64,000 nt of DNA from Halodurantibacterium flavum (GTDB lineage: Bacteria; Pseudomonadota; Alphaproteobacteria; Rhodobacterales; Rhodobacteraceae), in the NCBI RefSeq assembly GCF_042681825.1, contig NZ_JBHUGH010000003.1, forward strand, positions 310,001 to 374,000, given 5' to 3'. The notes under the pieces were generated by a model. That model saw only the letters and a program-made list of their open reading frames with translations, ran no database searches and was not told the origin of the DNA. Each line of letters opens with the position of its first letter. The first letter of the stretch is position 1. Positions 22,656-31,605 of this stretch are shown piece by piece. The translations under genes were made by a program, and so were the position numbers.

Positions 22656-25557
22656 GGGCGCGCCCTCCTTCCGGGTCAAAGAATACAGGGGCCGTGACGT
22701 CGCAGATCACGTCGATCCCGCGCATATGGTCCACCAGCCGCACCTCTTGCCCGTGCCGCGCGCGCCCGTCCCGCAGGAAGGCCAGCGCCAGATGCGTCCC
22801 CAGTGTCGGCGAGAAACAGGCCGAGGTGACATAGCCCTGATCGTTTTCGCGCCCGACCGGATCGCCGGGGGTGAAAAGATGCGCCCCCGCAGTCAGCACG
22901 TCACCGGCCTGCCGCGCCCTGAGGCCGACGAGCTGTTCCCGATCCGGCCCGGTCAGACCGGGGCGCTGGCTGGCCGCCTTGCCGATACAGTCCTTGCGCG
23001 CGCTGACCATGCCCTGCAGCCCGACATCGAAGGCCGTCACCCGGCCATGGATTTCCGCATGGGTCAGGAACCCCTTTTCGATCCGCAGGACGTTCAGCGC
23101 CTCCATCCCGTAGGGGCCGCCGCCCAGCGTTTCCGCCCGCGCCACCAGATCGCGCCACAGCGCCGCGCCGAACCGCGCCGGCACCGCGATCTCATAGCCC
23201 TCCTCGCCCGAGAAAGAGATGCGGAAGAGCCGCCCCTCGACCCCCATGACCCGGACCGGCGCGCACCCCATGAAGGAAAGCGCGCCCATCGGATCGTCAA
23301 GCAAGGAGGAGACCAGCCGCCGCGCCAGCGGGCCTGCGACGGCGAACTGCGCCCAGTGGTCGGTGACCGAGGCGATCCGGACCTGCCAGTCGGGCCGCAG
23401 CGCCTGCAGCACGAAATCGAGATGGCGCATCACCTGCCCCGCCGCCGCCGTCGTCGTGGTCATCAGGTAATGATGCGGGCCAAGACGCGCCGTGGTGCCG
23501 TCATCCATCACATGCCCGTCCTCGCGCAGCATGAGGCCGTAGCGGACCCGCCCCTCGGGCAGGTTGGAGAAGGTATTTGTATATACGAAATCGAGGAAGG
23601 CCCCGGCATCCGGCCCCTGAATGTCGATCTTGCCAAGGGTCGAGACATCGCAGACGCCCACCGCCTGCCGGACCATCCGCACCTCCCGGTCGCAGGAGTC
23701 TCGCCAGGTCGACTCGCCGGGCTGCGGAAAATAGGACGGCCGATACCAGAGGCCCGCCTCGATCATTGGCGCGCCACGCGCCACCGTGGCCTCGTGCGAG
23801 GTCAGGAACCGTTCCGGCGCAAAGCCCTTGCCACGCGCCCCCGCGCCCAAGGCCGCGATCGACACCGGCGAATAGGGCGGGCGGAACGTGGTCGTGCCCG
23901 TCTCCGCGATATCGCGCCCCGTCGCGTCCGCCAGAACCGCAAGCGCCGCGACGTTGGAGCTTTTTCCCTGGTCCGGCGCCATGCCCTGCGTCGTGTAGCG
24001 TTTCATGTGCTCGACGCTGGCAAAGTTTTCCCGCGCGGCAAGGCGCACATCCTTGACCGTCACGTCATTTGCGAAATCGAGAAAGGCACGGCCCTTGCCC
24101 GGCACGGACCAGAGCGGGGCGATTGCGGTTTCTTCCTGCGGCACGTCAGGCACGGCAACCTCGGGCATCGGCCGGCCCAGCGCATCCAGCGCGCGTCCCG
24201 CCGCCCGCAGGCCGTCGGCCAGACATTCCGCCGTCGTTTGCGCCCCTGCCGCGGCCCCCGCTGGATGCAGGCCCGGAACAGCATCAGGCGCAGGCAGGAA
24301 CGCTGCGCGCGCCGCATCCCAGACCGGCCGCGCCCCCAGATGGCAGGTCAGGTGCACCGACGGGTTCCACCCGCCCGAGACGGCAAGGCAATCCGCCTCG
24401 ACAACTTCTTCGCGTCCGCCATGGCGGATCGTGATATGCGAAAGCCCGCGCCGGCCGCGCGTCGCCACGACCGCACCGCCCGGCCAGCGCCCGATGCCGT
24501 CGGGCCGCGCATCGACAACCGCCGTCACATCGACCCCCGCCGCGCGCAGATCGTCCGCCGTCCGCAGCCCGTCGGCATTGTTGGTAAAGACCGCGACCTT
24601 GCGCCCCGGTGCCACCCCCCAGCGATTGAGATAGGCCCGCACTGCCCCGGCCAGCATCACCCCCGGCCTGTCGTTGCCGGCAAAGGCCACGGGGCGTTCC
24701 AGCGCCCCGGCCGCCAGCACCGCCTGCCGCGCAACGATGCGCCAGAAACATTCCCGCGGGCGTTCCGGCACGGGCGCAAGATGCAGCCCCACACGTTCCA
24801 GCGCGCCATAGGTCCCGTGGTCATAGGCGCCGGTGACCGTGGTGCGCGGCATCAGCCGGACGTTGGGCATCGCGCCCAGTTCCGCCAGAACGCCCGCGAC
24901 CCAGCCCGGCCCGTCGGTGCCGTCCAGCACCACACGCTCCGCCAGAAGGCGGCCGCCCATCCGCGCATCCTCGTCGCACAGGATCACGTCGGCCCCGGCC
25001 CGCCCGGCGGCCAGTGCGGCCATCAGACCGGCAGGCCCGGCGCCGATCACCAGGAGATCGCAAAAGGCAAAGGCCTTGTCGTAACAGCTTTCGTCATGCC
25101 GCCCCGACAGCCGCCCAAGGCCCGCGGCGCGCCGGATCACCGGCTCATAAAGCCGTTCCCAGAAGGCGCGCGGCCACATGAAGGTCTTGTAATAGAACCC
25201 CGCGCCCAGAAAGGGCGCAAAGGCATCGTTCACCGCCAGCAGGTCGAAACCCACCGAGGGCCAGCAGTTCTGGCTGCGCGCGGCAAGGCCGTCGTAAAGC
25301 TCTTGCACGGTGGCGCGGGTGTTGGGCGTGACCTGCCCGTCCTCCAGCATCTCGACCAGTGCGTTGGGTTCGGCGGACCCTGCGGTCAGGATGCCGCGCG
25401 GACGGTGATACTTGAAGCTGCGGCCGACGAGCCGGACGTCATTCGCCAAAAGCGCCGAGGCGAGCGTATCGCCGGCATAGCCGCCATAGGTCCTGCCGTT
25501 GAAGTCGAACCGCAGCGGCTGGCTGCGGTCGATCAGCCCGCGTCCCTCGAGCCTCAT
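22648..25557 (-). CDS. soxA: Sarcosine oxidase alpha subunit
   Basis: Large subunit of the enzyme that oxidises sarcosine to glycine, passing the one-carbon unit to tetrahydrofolate; 969 residues, normal length. The N-terminal domain (1-~110) is ferredoxin-like but lacks iron-sulfur cysteines. An NAD-binding Rossmann fold follows, with DLLVIGAGPAGLMAALAAGR at about 167-186. The C-terminal ~370 residues are a glycine-cleavage-T-like folate domain. The start overlaps the soxD stop by 4 bp (ATGA). Confidence 0.96.
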   Translation of the reverse strand: MRLEGRGLIDRSQPLRFDFNGRTYGGYAGDTLASALLANDVRLVGRSFKYHRPRGILTAGSAEPNALVEMLEDGQVTPNTRATVQELYDGLAARSQNCWPSVGFDLLAVNDAFAPFLGAGFYYKTFMWPRAFWERLYEPVIRRAAGLGRLSGRHDESCYDKAFAFCDLLVIGAGPAGLMAALAAGRAGADVILCDEDARMGGRLLAERVVLDGTDGPGWVAGVLAELGAMPNVRLMPRTTVTGAYDHGTYGALERVGLHLAPVPERPRECFWRIVARQAVLAAGALERPVAFAGNDRPGVMLAGAVRAYLNRWGVAPGRKVAVFTNNADGLRTADDLRAAGVDVTAVVDARPDGIGRWPGGAVVATRGRRGLSHITIRHGGREEVVEADCLAVSGGWNPSVHLTCHLGARPVWDAARAAFLPAPDAVPGLHPAGAAAGAQTTAECLADGLRAAGRALDALGRPMPEVAVPDVPQEETAIAPLWSVPGKGRAFLDFANDVTVKDVRLAARENFASVEHMKRYTTQGMAPDQGKSSNVAALAVLADATGRDIAETGTTTFRPPYSPVSIAALGAGARGKGFAPERFLTSHEATVARGAPMIEAGLWYRPSYFPQPGESTWRDSCDREVRMVRQAVGVCDVSTLGKIDIQGPDAGAFLDFVYTNTFSNLPEGRVRYGLMLREDGHVMDDGTTARLGPHHYLMTTTTAAAGQVMRHLDFVLQALRPDWQVRIASVTDHWAQFAVAGPLARRLVSSLLDDPMGALSFMGCAPVRVMGVEGRLFRISFSGEEGYEIAVPARFGAALWRDLVARAETLGGGPYGMEALNVLRIEKGFLTHAEIHGRVTAFDVGLQGMVSARKDCIGKAASQRPGLTGPDREQLVGLRARQAGDVLTAGAHLFTPGDPVGRENDQGYVTSACFSPTLGTHLALAFLRDGRARHGQEVRLVDHMRGIDVICDVTAPVFFDPEGGRARG

Positions 25558-25817
25558 GCGACCTCTCCGCCATTGGCAAGGGCGGCGGCGGCCACCTCAT
25601 GCGTCATGGTGTTGCGGGTGACGACCAGCCATGCGCCGCACCCCCCGTCGTGATACCACAGATCGCGGGTCTCGCCCGCCGGGTTGTCGCGGTTGTGCAG
25701 GTAATCGTCCCAGGCTTCGGGCGCATCCTCGGGCGGGCGGGCCAGATAGTCCGCGGCACCGTAATAGGTGAATTCGCGCCGGTCACGAAGGCCGCACAGG
25801 GGACAGGGAAGACGCAT
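25554..25817 (-). CDS. soxD: Sarcosine oxidase delta subunit
   Basis: 87-residue zinc-binding subunit of heterotetrameric sarcosine oxidase. Cys5, Cys8, His56 and Cys60 match the Cys/Cys/His/Cys zinc site known in this family. It begins 9 bp after soxB and overlaps soxA by 4 bp. Confidence 0.96.
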   Translation of the reverse strand: MRLPCPLCGLRDRREFTYYGAADYLARPPEDAPEAWDDYLHNRDNPAGETRDLWYHDGGCGAWLVVTRNTMTHEVAAAALANGGEVA

Positions 25818-25826
25818 CGGAAACCC

Positions 25827-27077
25827 CTAATGCAGGTTGTGCTGACTGCCCGTGCCTTCTTCGTCCAGAAGATGGCCGGTGGCGAAACGATCGAGCCGGA
25901 AACGGCGCGCGACCTCATGCGGCTGGTCGGTCGCCATCAGATGCGCCATGCACCAGCCCGAGGCCGGCACGGCCTTGAAGCCGCCGTAGTTCCAGCCGCA
26001 GTTGAGATAGAGCCCCTCGATATGGGTGCGGTCGATGATCGGGCTGCCATCGGGCGTCATGTCCATGATCCCGCCCCAGCTGCGCAGCACCCGCGCCCGG
26101 CCGATCATCGGCATGAGCGTCATGCCCGCCTCCATCACATGCTCGACCATGGGCAGGTTCCCCCGCGCGGCGTAAGAGGCGTAGAAATCCAGATCGCCGC
26201 CGAAGACAAGGCCGCCCTTGTCCGACTGGCTGATATAGAAATGCCCCATGCCAAAGCTGATCACATGGTCGATGCAGGGCTTCAGCCCCTCGGTCACAAA
26301 GGCCTGCAGGACATGGCTTTCGACCGGCAGGCGCATTCCGGCCATTGCCGCGACCTGCCCCGACCGCCCGGCGGCGATCATCGCGACCTTGCCCGCGCGG
26401 ATCGCGCCGCGCGTGGTCTGCACCCCGGTGACGCGGCCGTTTTCCACGTCGATGCCCGTGACCTCGCAGTTCTGGATCAGGTCCACCCCCAGCCGGTCCG
26501 CGCCGCGCGCGTAACCCCAGGCAACGGCATCGTGGCGCGCCGTTCCGCCCCGGGGATGGAACAGGCCGCCATAGATCGGAAACCGCGTCTGTTCGTAATC
26601 GAGATAGGGCAGCAGTTCGCGCACGCCCTCGCGGTCCAGCAGGATCGCATCATCACCCTGGTTGACCATCGCATTCCCGCGCCGGGCAAAGGCGTCGCGC
26701 TGCCCGTCCGAATGGAACAGGTTGATCAGCCCGCGCTGGCTGTGCATGACGTTGTAGTTGAGATCGCTTTCCAGGCCCTCCCACAGCTTCAGGGAGTGGC
26801 TGTAGAATTCGGAATTGCCCGGCAGGAAGTAGTTCGCGCGCACGATCGTCGTGTTGCGCCCCACATTGCCGCCGCCCAGATAGCCCTTTTCCAGCACCGC
26901 GATGTTGCGCAGCCCGTGGTTGCGGGCAAGATAATAAGCGGTCGAGAGCCCGTGCCCGCCCCCGCCGATGATGACGATGTCGTAATCGGGCCGGGGCGCC
27001 GGATCGCGCCAGGCGGGCGTCCAGCCGCGATTTCCCCTCAGCCCTTCGTATAGAACCCGCAGGCCCGAATAACGCAT
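25827..27077 (-). CDS. soxB: Sarcosine oxidase beta subunit
   Basis: Catalytic flavoprotein subunit, 416 residues. The FAD-binding motif is DIVIIGGGGHGLSTAYYLAR at about 33-52. FMN is bound covalently to a histidine at the alpha-beta interface in this family; a candidate is His182 in RHDAVAWGYAR. The C-terminal NCGWNYGGFKAVPASG closes the FAD fold. First gene of soxBDAG; its promoter should lie in 27078-27150. Confidence 0.96.
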   Translation of the reverse strand: MRYSGLRVLYEGLRGNRGWTPAWRDPAPRPDYDIVIIGGGGHGLSTAYYLARNHGLRNIAVLEKGYLGGGNVGRNTTIVRANYFLPGNSEFYSHSLKLWEGLESDLNYNVMHSQRGLINLFHSDGQRDAFARRGNAMVNQGDDAILLDREGVRELLPYLDYEQTRFPIYGGLFHPRGGTARHDAVAWGYARGADRLGVDLIQNCEVTGIDVENGRVTGVQTTRGAIRAGKVAMIAAGRSGQVAAMAGMRLPVESHVLQAFVTEGLKPCIDHVISFGMGHFYISQSDKGGLVFGGDLDFYASYAARGNLPMVEHVMEAGMTLMPMIGRARVLRSWGGIMDMTPDGSPIIDRTHIEGLYLNCGWNYGGFKAVPASGWCMAHLMATDQPHEVARRFRLDRFATGHLLDEEGTGSQHNLH

Positions 27078-27151
27078 CGTCCATCCCCGTCCGGTCGACT
27101 GCAGTCAACCCTTTTGCGGGGCAGTTTTCAACGGCGCGTCGGGCAAACCTT

Positions 27152-27184
27152 GGCGGGCTGCGACAGAAAGTGTCGCAACCCGCC
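27152..27184 (-). terminator. Strong hairpin after the FKBP gene
   Basis: Stem GGCGGG-c-TGCGACA / TGTCGCA-a-CCCGCC with a 5 nt loop, 7 nt after the FKBP stop. No T-run follows on the minus strand, so termination would be of the hairpin-only type. It separates the FKBP gene from soxB. Confidence 0.55.
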
Positions 27185-27191
27185 CATTCCG

Positions 27192-27620
27192 TCAGACGAT
27201 TTCGACCATCTTGACCGCAAAGGTCAGGTCCTTGCCCGCCAGCGGGTGGTTCGCGTCCAGAACCACCGTCTCATCGCTGACCTCGGCCACGGTGACGGGC
27301 ATCGTCTGCCCCTCGGGCAGGGTCAGTTGCAGCGTCGTGCCGATATCGAGCGGGATATCCGCCGGAACCTGATCGCGGGGCACCGACTGGCGTCCGTTAG
27401 GGTCGTGTGGTCCATAGGCCTCGGCCGCGGCGACCGTCACGGTCTTTTCCTGGCCGACGGCCATGCCGGGCAGGGCCGCGTCGAGCCCTGGTATGATCTG
27501 CCCCGACCCGACCGTGAATTCGAGCGGGTCGCGTCCTTCGGAACTGTCAAAGACGGACCCGTCCTGCAGCGTCCCTGTATAGTGAATGCGCACGGTGTCG
27601 CCGGTTTTCACCTCTGTCAT
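27192..27620 (-). CDS. FKBP-type peptidyl-prolyl isomerase, SlyD-like
   Basis: 142-residue cytoplasmic prolyl isomerase. The FKBP half-sites GDTVRIHYTGTLQDGSVFDSS (about 6-26, start) and the GSGQIIPGLDAALPGMAVGQ segment are clear. The middle region (about 65-120) is the insert-in-flap chaperone domain typical of SlyD-like proteins. There is no His-rich metal-binding tail as in E. coli SlyD. I chose the ATG at 27620; the open frame upstream is not conserved-looking. Divergent from the hydrolase gene at 27779. Confidence 0.93.
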   Translation of the reverse strand: MTEVKTGDTVRIHYTGTLQDGSVFDSSEGRDPLEFTVGSGQIIPGLDAALPGMAVGQEKTVTVAAAEAYGPHDPNGRQSVPRDQVPADIPLDIGTTLQLTLPEGQTMPVTVAEVSDETVVLDANHPLAGKDLTFAVKMVEIV

Positions 27621-27778
27621 CACCCGTGTCTCCTCTGGCTTGCATCTGCGTCGCACAGGCACCCGGGGGCTACCTGCTGGTGATGGGCCCCAGCCTAGCC
27701 CCCGGGACCGGAATGTCAAACCAGCCCCCCTTTCGCAGCCCCTGCGGCTGTGCCAGTCTGGCGCCGAAAGGAGGCCCG

Positions 27779-28597
27779 ATGCCCCGGTTCACCACTCCTG
27801 ACGGCACCGGCATCTGGTATGAGGATACCGGGCGCGGCCAGCCGGTTCTGGCGCTTGCGGGCCTGACCCGCACCACACGCGATTTCGACTATCTCTCGCC
27901 GCACCTTTCGGGCTGCCGGCTGATCCGGATGGACTGCCGGGGGCGCGGGCTGTCGGACTGGTCGGGCGCGGCAAGCTACACCGTCGCGCAAGAAGCCGCG
28001 GATACGCTTGCCCTGCTGGATCATCTGGGCATCGACCGCGCGGCGGTGATCGGGACCTCTCGCGGCGGGTTGATCGGAATGGTGCTGGCAGCGACAGCCC
28101 CGGGGCGGCTGTCGGGTCTCTGCCTCAACGATATCGGGCCGGATATCGCGCGCGACGGGCTGCTACGGATCGCCGATTACGTCGGCCGGCCGCCTGCCGC
28201 CCGCACCCATGCCGAGGCCGCCGCAATGCTCGCCCGGCAGGAAGGTTATGCGGATGTGCCCACGATCCGCTGGCAGGCCGAGGCGCGGATCCACTATCGC
28301 GCCACACCGCAGGGGTTGCAGATCACCTATGACCCGGCGCTGCGCGAGGCGTTTCTTGCGGGCATGACCACGCCGGCCCCCGATCTCTGGCCGCTGTTCG
28401 ACGCCTGCGCGGGGCTGCCCCTCGCGCTGATCCGGGGCGCGAACAGCGATCTGTTGTTGCCCGGGACGGTCGCCGAAATGCGCCGCCGCCGCCCCGACAT
28501 GCTGACGGCCGAGGTGCCCGGCCGCCCGCATATCCCCTTTCTCGACGAGGCCGAAAGCCTGTCCCTGATCCACCGTTTTCTGGAAAGCAGCCGATGA
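27779..28597 (+). CDS. Alpha/beta-fold hydrolase
   Basis: 272-residue serine hydrolase, substrate unknown. The nucleophile is Ser94 in GTSRGG; the oxyanion region is ALAGLTRTTRDF at about 25-36; GRPHIPFLDE near the C-terminus supplies the likely catalytic histidine. The start at 27779 has AAAGGAGG 4 nt upstream. It overlaps the next gene by 4 bp (ATGA), so the two are translated together; that suggests a shared role with a PLP-dependent dehydratase, not yet defined. Confidence 0.88.
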   Translation: MPRFTTPDGTGIWYEDTGRGQPVLALAGLTRTTRDFDYLSPHLSGCRLIRMDCRGRGLSDWSGAASYTVAQEAADTLALLDHLGIDRAAVIGTSRGGLIGMVLAATAPGRLSGLCLNDIGPDIARDGLLRIADYVGRPPAARTHAEAAAMLARQEGYADVPTIRWQAEARIHYRATPQGLQITYDPALREAFLAGMTTPAPDLWPLFDACAGLPLALIRGANSDLLLPGTVAEMRRRRPDMLTAEVPGRPHIPFLDEAESLSLIHRFLESSR

Positions 28598-29571
28598 CCG
28601 ACCTTGCCCGAATCCGCGCCGCCGCCGACCGCCTTTCGGGCCATGCCCGTGTGACGCCGCTCTTGTCCTCGCCCTTCCTCGATGAAATCGCGGGACGGCG
28701 TGTTCTGGTCAAGCCGGAATGCCTGCAACATACCGGATCATTCAAGTTCCGGGGCGCCTGGGCGGCGCTGACCGCGCTGGACGATGCGACGCGGGCGCGC
28801 GGGGTGATCGCCTATTCGTCCGGCAACCATGCGCAGGGCGTGGCGCTGGCCGCTCGGATGCTGGGTGCACCGGCGGTCGTGGTGATGCCCGGAGATGCGC
28901 CGCGGCTCAAGATCGACAACACGCGCGCGCTTGGGGCCGAGGTGGTGCTTTACGACCGCGCGACCGAGGACCGGGATGCGATCGGCGCGGAAATCGCCGC
29001 GGCGCGGGGGCTGACGCTGATCCCGCCCTTCGACCATCCGGAGGTGATCGCCGGACAGGGCACTTCGGGGTTGGAGATCGCGGCGCAGGCCGCCGCGCTG
29101 GGCGTGACCCGCGCCGACGTGATCGTCTGCTGCGGCGGTGGTGGCTTTGCCAGCGGGATCGCGCTGGCGCTGGAAGGAACGGACCTGCGCGTCCGCACCG
29201 CCGAGCCGGAGGGGTTCGACGACATGGCGCGGTCGCTCGACGCAGGCGAGATCCGGCGCAACGCCACATTGACGGGGTCGGTCTGCGACGCGATCGTGAC
29301 GCCCCAGCCCGGCCGCCTGACCTTCCCGGTCCTGCAACGTCTGGCGGGCCCCGGGCTGGTCGTCAGCGACGACGAGGCGCTTCATGCGGTGGCGCTGGCC
29401 TTTCAGCGGCTCAAGCTGGTCGTGGAACCGGGCGGCGCGGTCGCGCTGGCCGCAACGCTCTTCCGCGCGCCGGAGATCGAGGGCGACACCGTCATCTGCA
29501 CCCTGTCGGGCGGGAATGTCGATGCGCCGATGTTCGAGACCGCGCTGAAGCGGTTCCTGTATACATTGTAG
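28594..29571 (+). CDS. Threonine/serine dehydratase-like PLP enzyme
   Basis: 325-residue fold-type II PLP enzyme related to serine/threonine dehydratases and serine racemases. Lys51 in TGSFKFRG is the expected Schiff-base lysine; CGGGGFASG (about 180-188) is the phosphate-binding glycine loop. There is no C-terminal ACT regulatory domain, so it is a short catabolic-type or racemase-like enzyme and not an allosteric biosynthetic IlvA. Hydroxyamino-acid dehydration is likely but the exact substrate is unclear. Its stop codon lies inside the palindrome upstream of pobA. Confidence 0.85.
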   Translation: MTDLARIRAAADRLSGHARVTPLLSSPFLDEIAGRRVLVKPECLQHTGSFKFRGAWAALTALDDATRARGVIAYSSGNHAQGVALAARMLGAPAVVVMPGDAPRLKIDNTRALGAEVVLYDRATEDRDAIGAEIAAARGLTLIPPFDHPEVIAGQGTSGLEIAAQAAALGVTRADVIVCCGGGGFASGIALALEGTDLRVRTAEPEGFDDMARSLDAGEIRRNATLTGSVCDAIVTPQPGRLTFPVLQRLAGPGLVVSDDEALHAVALAFQRLKLVVEPGGAVALAATLFRAPEIEGDTVICTLSGGNVDAPMFETALKRFLYTL

Positions 29572-29587
29572 TTGACATTGCCAACTA
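29569..29587. promoter_or_regulatory. Palindrome over the pobA promoter
   Basis: TAGTTG-N7-CAACTA, perfect 6 bp arms, overlapping the upstream stop codon and a TTGACA -35 box at 29572-29577. The -10 (about 29595-29600, CAATCT) is weak, as in activated promoters. ACATTG is also repeated directly at 29563-29568 and 29575-29580. Likely operator for the pob/pca operon; the regulator is not identified. Confidence 0.5.
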
Positions 29588-29623
29588 ACTGAAGCAATCT
29601 CGCACCGGAATCGGGAGGGATTC

Positions 29624-30793
29624 ATGCGCACTCAGGTCTGTATCATCGGCGGCGGTCCGTCGGGTCTCTTGCTTGCCCAGCTTCTGCATATGAAGGGGGT
29701 GGAGACCGTGGTTCTGGAACGCCAGACACGGGATTACGTGCTTCAGCGCATCCGCGCGGGCGTGCTCGAATGGGGCTCGGTCGCGATGATGGAAGAGGCC
29801 GGCCTGGGCGAGCGGATGCACCGCGAGGGGTTCGTGCATACCGGCACCTATCTCTCGGCGCAGAACCGGGGCTTCCGGATCGACTTTGACGGGCTGATCG
29901 GCAAAAAGGTCATGGTCTACGGCCAGACCGAGGTGACGCGCGACCTTTATACCGCACGCGACGCGATGGGCGGCCTGATCGTGCACGAAGCGGCGGGCGT
30001 CCAGCCCCATGACCTGCAGACCGATGCCCCCTATGTGACCTATACCAGGGACGGGACGGAACATCGCATCGACTGCGATTTCGTGGTGGGCTGCGACGGC
30101 TTTCACGGCGTCAGCCGCAAATCCATCCCCGATACGGTGCTGCGGACCTATGAACGTGTCTATCCCTTCGGCTGGCTCGGCGTTCTGTCGGAAACGCCCC
30201 CTGTGGACCATGAACTGATCTATGCCAACCATGAACGGGGCTTCGCCCTCTGTTCCATGCGCAATGACCACCTGAGCCGCTATTACGTTCAGGCGCCGGT
30301 CGATGATCCGATCGAGAAATGGACCGATGACGCCTTCTGGGACGAGTTGCGCCGCCGCATCCCGGCCGAGGCCGCGGAACGGCTGATCACCGGGCCGTCC
30401 ATCGAAAAGTCCATCGCGCCGCTGCGGTCCTTCGTGGCCGAACCGATGCGCTGGGGTCGGCTCTTTCTGGTGGGGGACGCCGCGCATATCGTGCCGCCGA
30501 CCGGCGCCAAGGGGCTGAACCTTGCATTTTCCGACGTGCATTACCTGTCGCGTGCCCTGATCGCCCGGTTTATCGAGGGCGAGGATGAGGGGATCGACCG
30601 CTATTCGGAAACCGCGCTGGCCCGGGTCTGGAAGGCCACGCGGTTCAGCTGGTGGATGACGACGATGCTGCACCGGTTCCCGGATCAGACGGCGTTCGAC
30701 CAGCGGATTCAGGAAACCGAGCTCGCCTATCTCGAATCCTCGGTTGCGGCGCAGACCGCGCTTGCGGAAAACTACGTCGGCCTGCCCTTCTGA
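29624..30793 (+). CDS. pobA: 4-Hydroxybenzoate 3-monooxygenase
   Basis: FAD-dependent hydroxylase that converts 4-hydroxybenzoate to protocatechuate, 389 residues, the usual length. The FAD motif is CIIGGGPSGLLLAQLLHMKG at the N-terminus. The RIRAGVLEWG and FVVGCDGFHGVSR (DG motif) segments and GRLFLVGDAAHIVPPTGAKG follow in family order. GGAGGG lies just before the start. First gene of the pob/pca operon, feeding protocatechuate directly to pcaHG. Confidence 0.96.
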   Translation: MRTQVCIIGGGPSGLLLAQLLHMKGVETVVLERQTRDYVLQRIRAGVLEWGSVAMMEEAGLGERMHREGFVHTGTYLSAQNRGFRIDFDGLIGKKVMVYGQTEVTRDLYTARDAMGGLIVHEAAGVQPHDLQTDAPYVTYTRDGTEHRIDCDFVVGCDGFHGVSRKSIPDTVLRTYERVYPFGWLGVLSETPPVDHELIYANHERGFALCSMRNDHLSRYYVQAPVDDPIEKWTDDAFWDELRRRIPAEAAERLITGPSIEKSIAPLRSFVAEPMRWGRLFLVGDAAHIVPPTGAKGLNLAFSDVHYLSRALIARFIEGEDEGIDRYSETALARVWKATRFSWWMTTMLHRFPDQTAFDQRIQETELAYLESSVAAQTALAENYVGLPF

Positions 30794-30816
30794 TCCCGCA
30801 GGCGGGAGGAGTTGAC

Positions 30817-31605
30817 ATGAATATCTCCGATCTGGGCGATGTCCGCCTGCACTGGCGCGAGGATGGCGCGGCGGATGGTGCGCCGGTCGTCTTTGCCAAT
30901 TCGCTCGGCACCGACCTGCGCGTCTGGGACAAGGTCATTCCGCTCTTGCCACGGTCCCTGCGGCTGATCCGCTATGACAAGCGCGGCCACGGGCTGTCGG
31001 ATTGCCCGCCGGGACCTTACGCGATGGGCGCCCTGGTGCGCGATGCGGAACGGCTGCTCGACAGCCTGGGCGTGCGCGATTGCGTTTTCGTCGGCCTTTC
31101 CATCGGCGGGATGATCGCGCAGGGGCTGGCCGTCAAGCGGCTGGATCAGGTGCGGGCGATGGTGCTGTCGAATACGGCGGCCAAGATCGGGACCGCGCAG
31201 ATGTGGCATGACCGGATCGACGCGATCAATGCCGGCGGGCTGGAACCGATCGCCGATGGCGTGATGGAACGCTGGTTCGCGAAGCCCTTTCGCGCGACCG
31301 ACGAACTGACAGCCTGGCGCAATATGCTGACCCGCACGCCTGCGGAGGGGTATACGGGCTGCTGCGCCGCCATCGCGGGCAGCGATTTCATCACGCCGAC
31401 ATCGGGCCTGACGCTGCCGACCCTTGCCATCGCCGGGTCCGAGGACGGTGCGACCCCGCCCGATCTGGTGCGGGAAACGGCCGAACTGATCCGGGGGGCG
31501 CGGTTTCATCTGATCCGGGGCGCGGGGCATATCCCTTGCGTGGAAAAGCCCGAGGAATACGCCGCAACCCTGACGCAATTCCTGAAGGAGATCGGCCATG
31601 TCTGA
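30817..31605 (+). CDS. pcaD: 3-Oxoadipate enol-lactonase
   Basis: Alpha/beta hydrolase that opens 3-oxoadipate enol-lactone to 3-oxoadipate, 262 residues. The nucleophile is Ser95 in GLSIGGM; the substrate-binding FANSLGTDLRVWD is typical of PcaD; GAGHIPCVEKPEEY carries the catalytic histidine. The start at 30817 has GGAGGAG upstream. It overlaps pcaC by 8 bp. Confidence 0.95.
   Translation: MNISDLGDVRLHWREDGAADGAPVVFANSLGTDLRVWDKVIPLLPRSLRLIRYDKRGHGLSDCPPGPYAMGALVRDAERLLDSLGVRDCVFVGLSIGGMIAQGLAVKRLDQVRAMVLSNTAAKIGTAQMWHDRIDAINAGGLEPIADGVMERWFAKPFRATDELTAWRNMLTRTPAEGYTGCCAAIAGSDFITPTSGLTLPTLAIAGSEDGATPPDLVRETAELIRGARFHLIRGAGHIPCVEKPEEYAATLTQFLKEIGHV

Noticed and set aside
22726..25653. A 975-codon open frame opposite soxA
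   Set aside because: Antisense shadow; soxA on the other strand is complete and of normal length.
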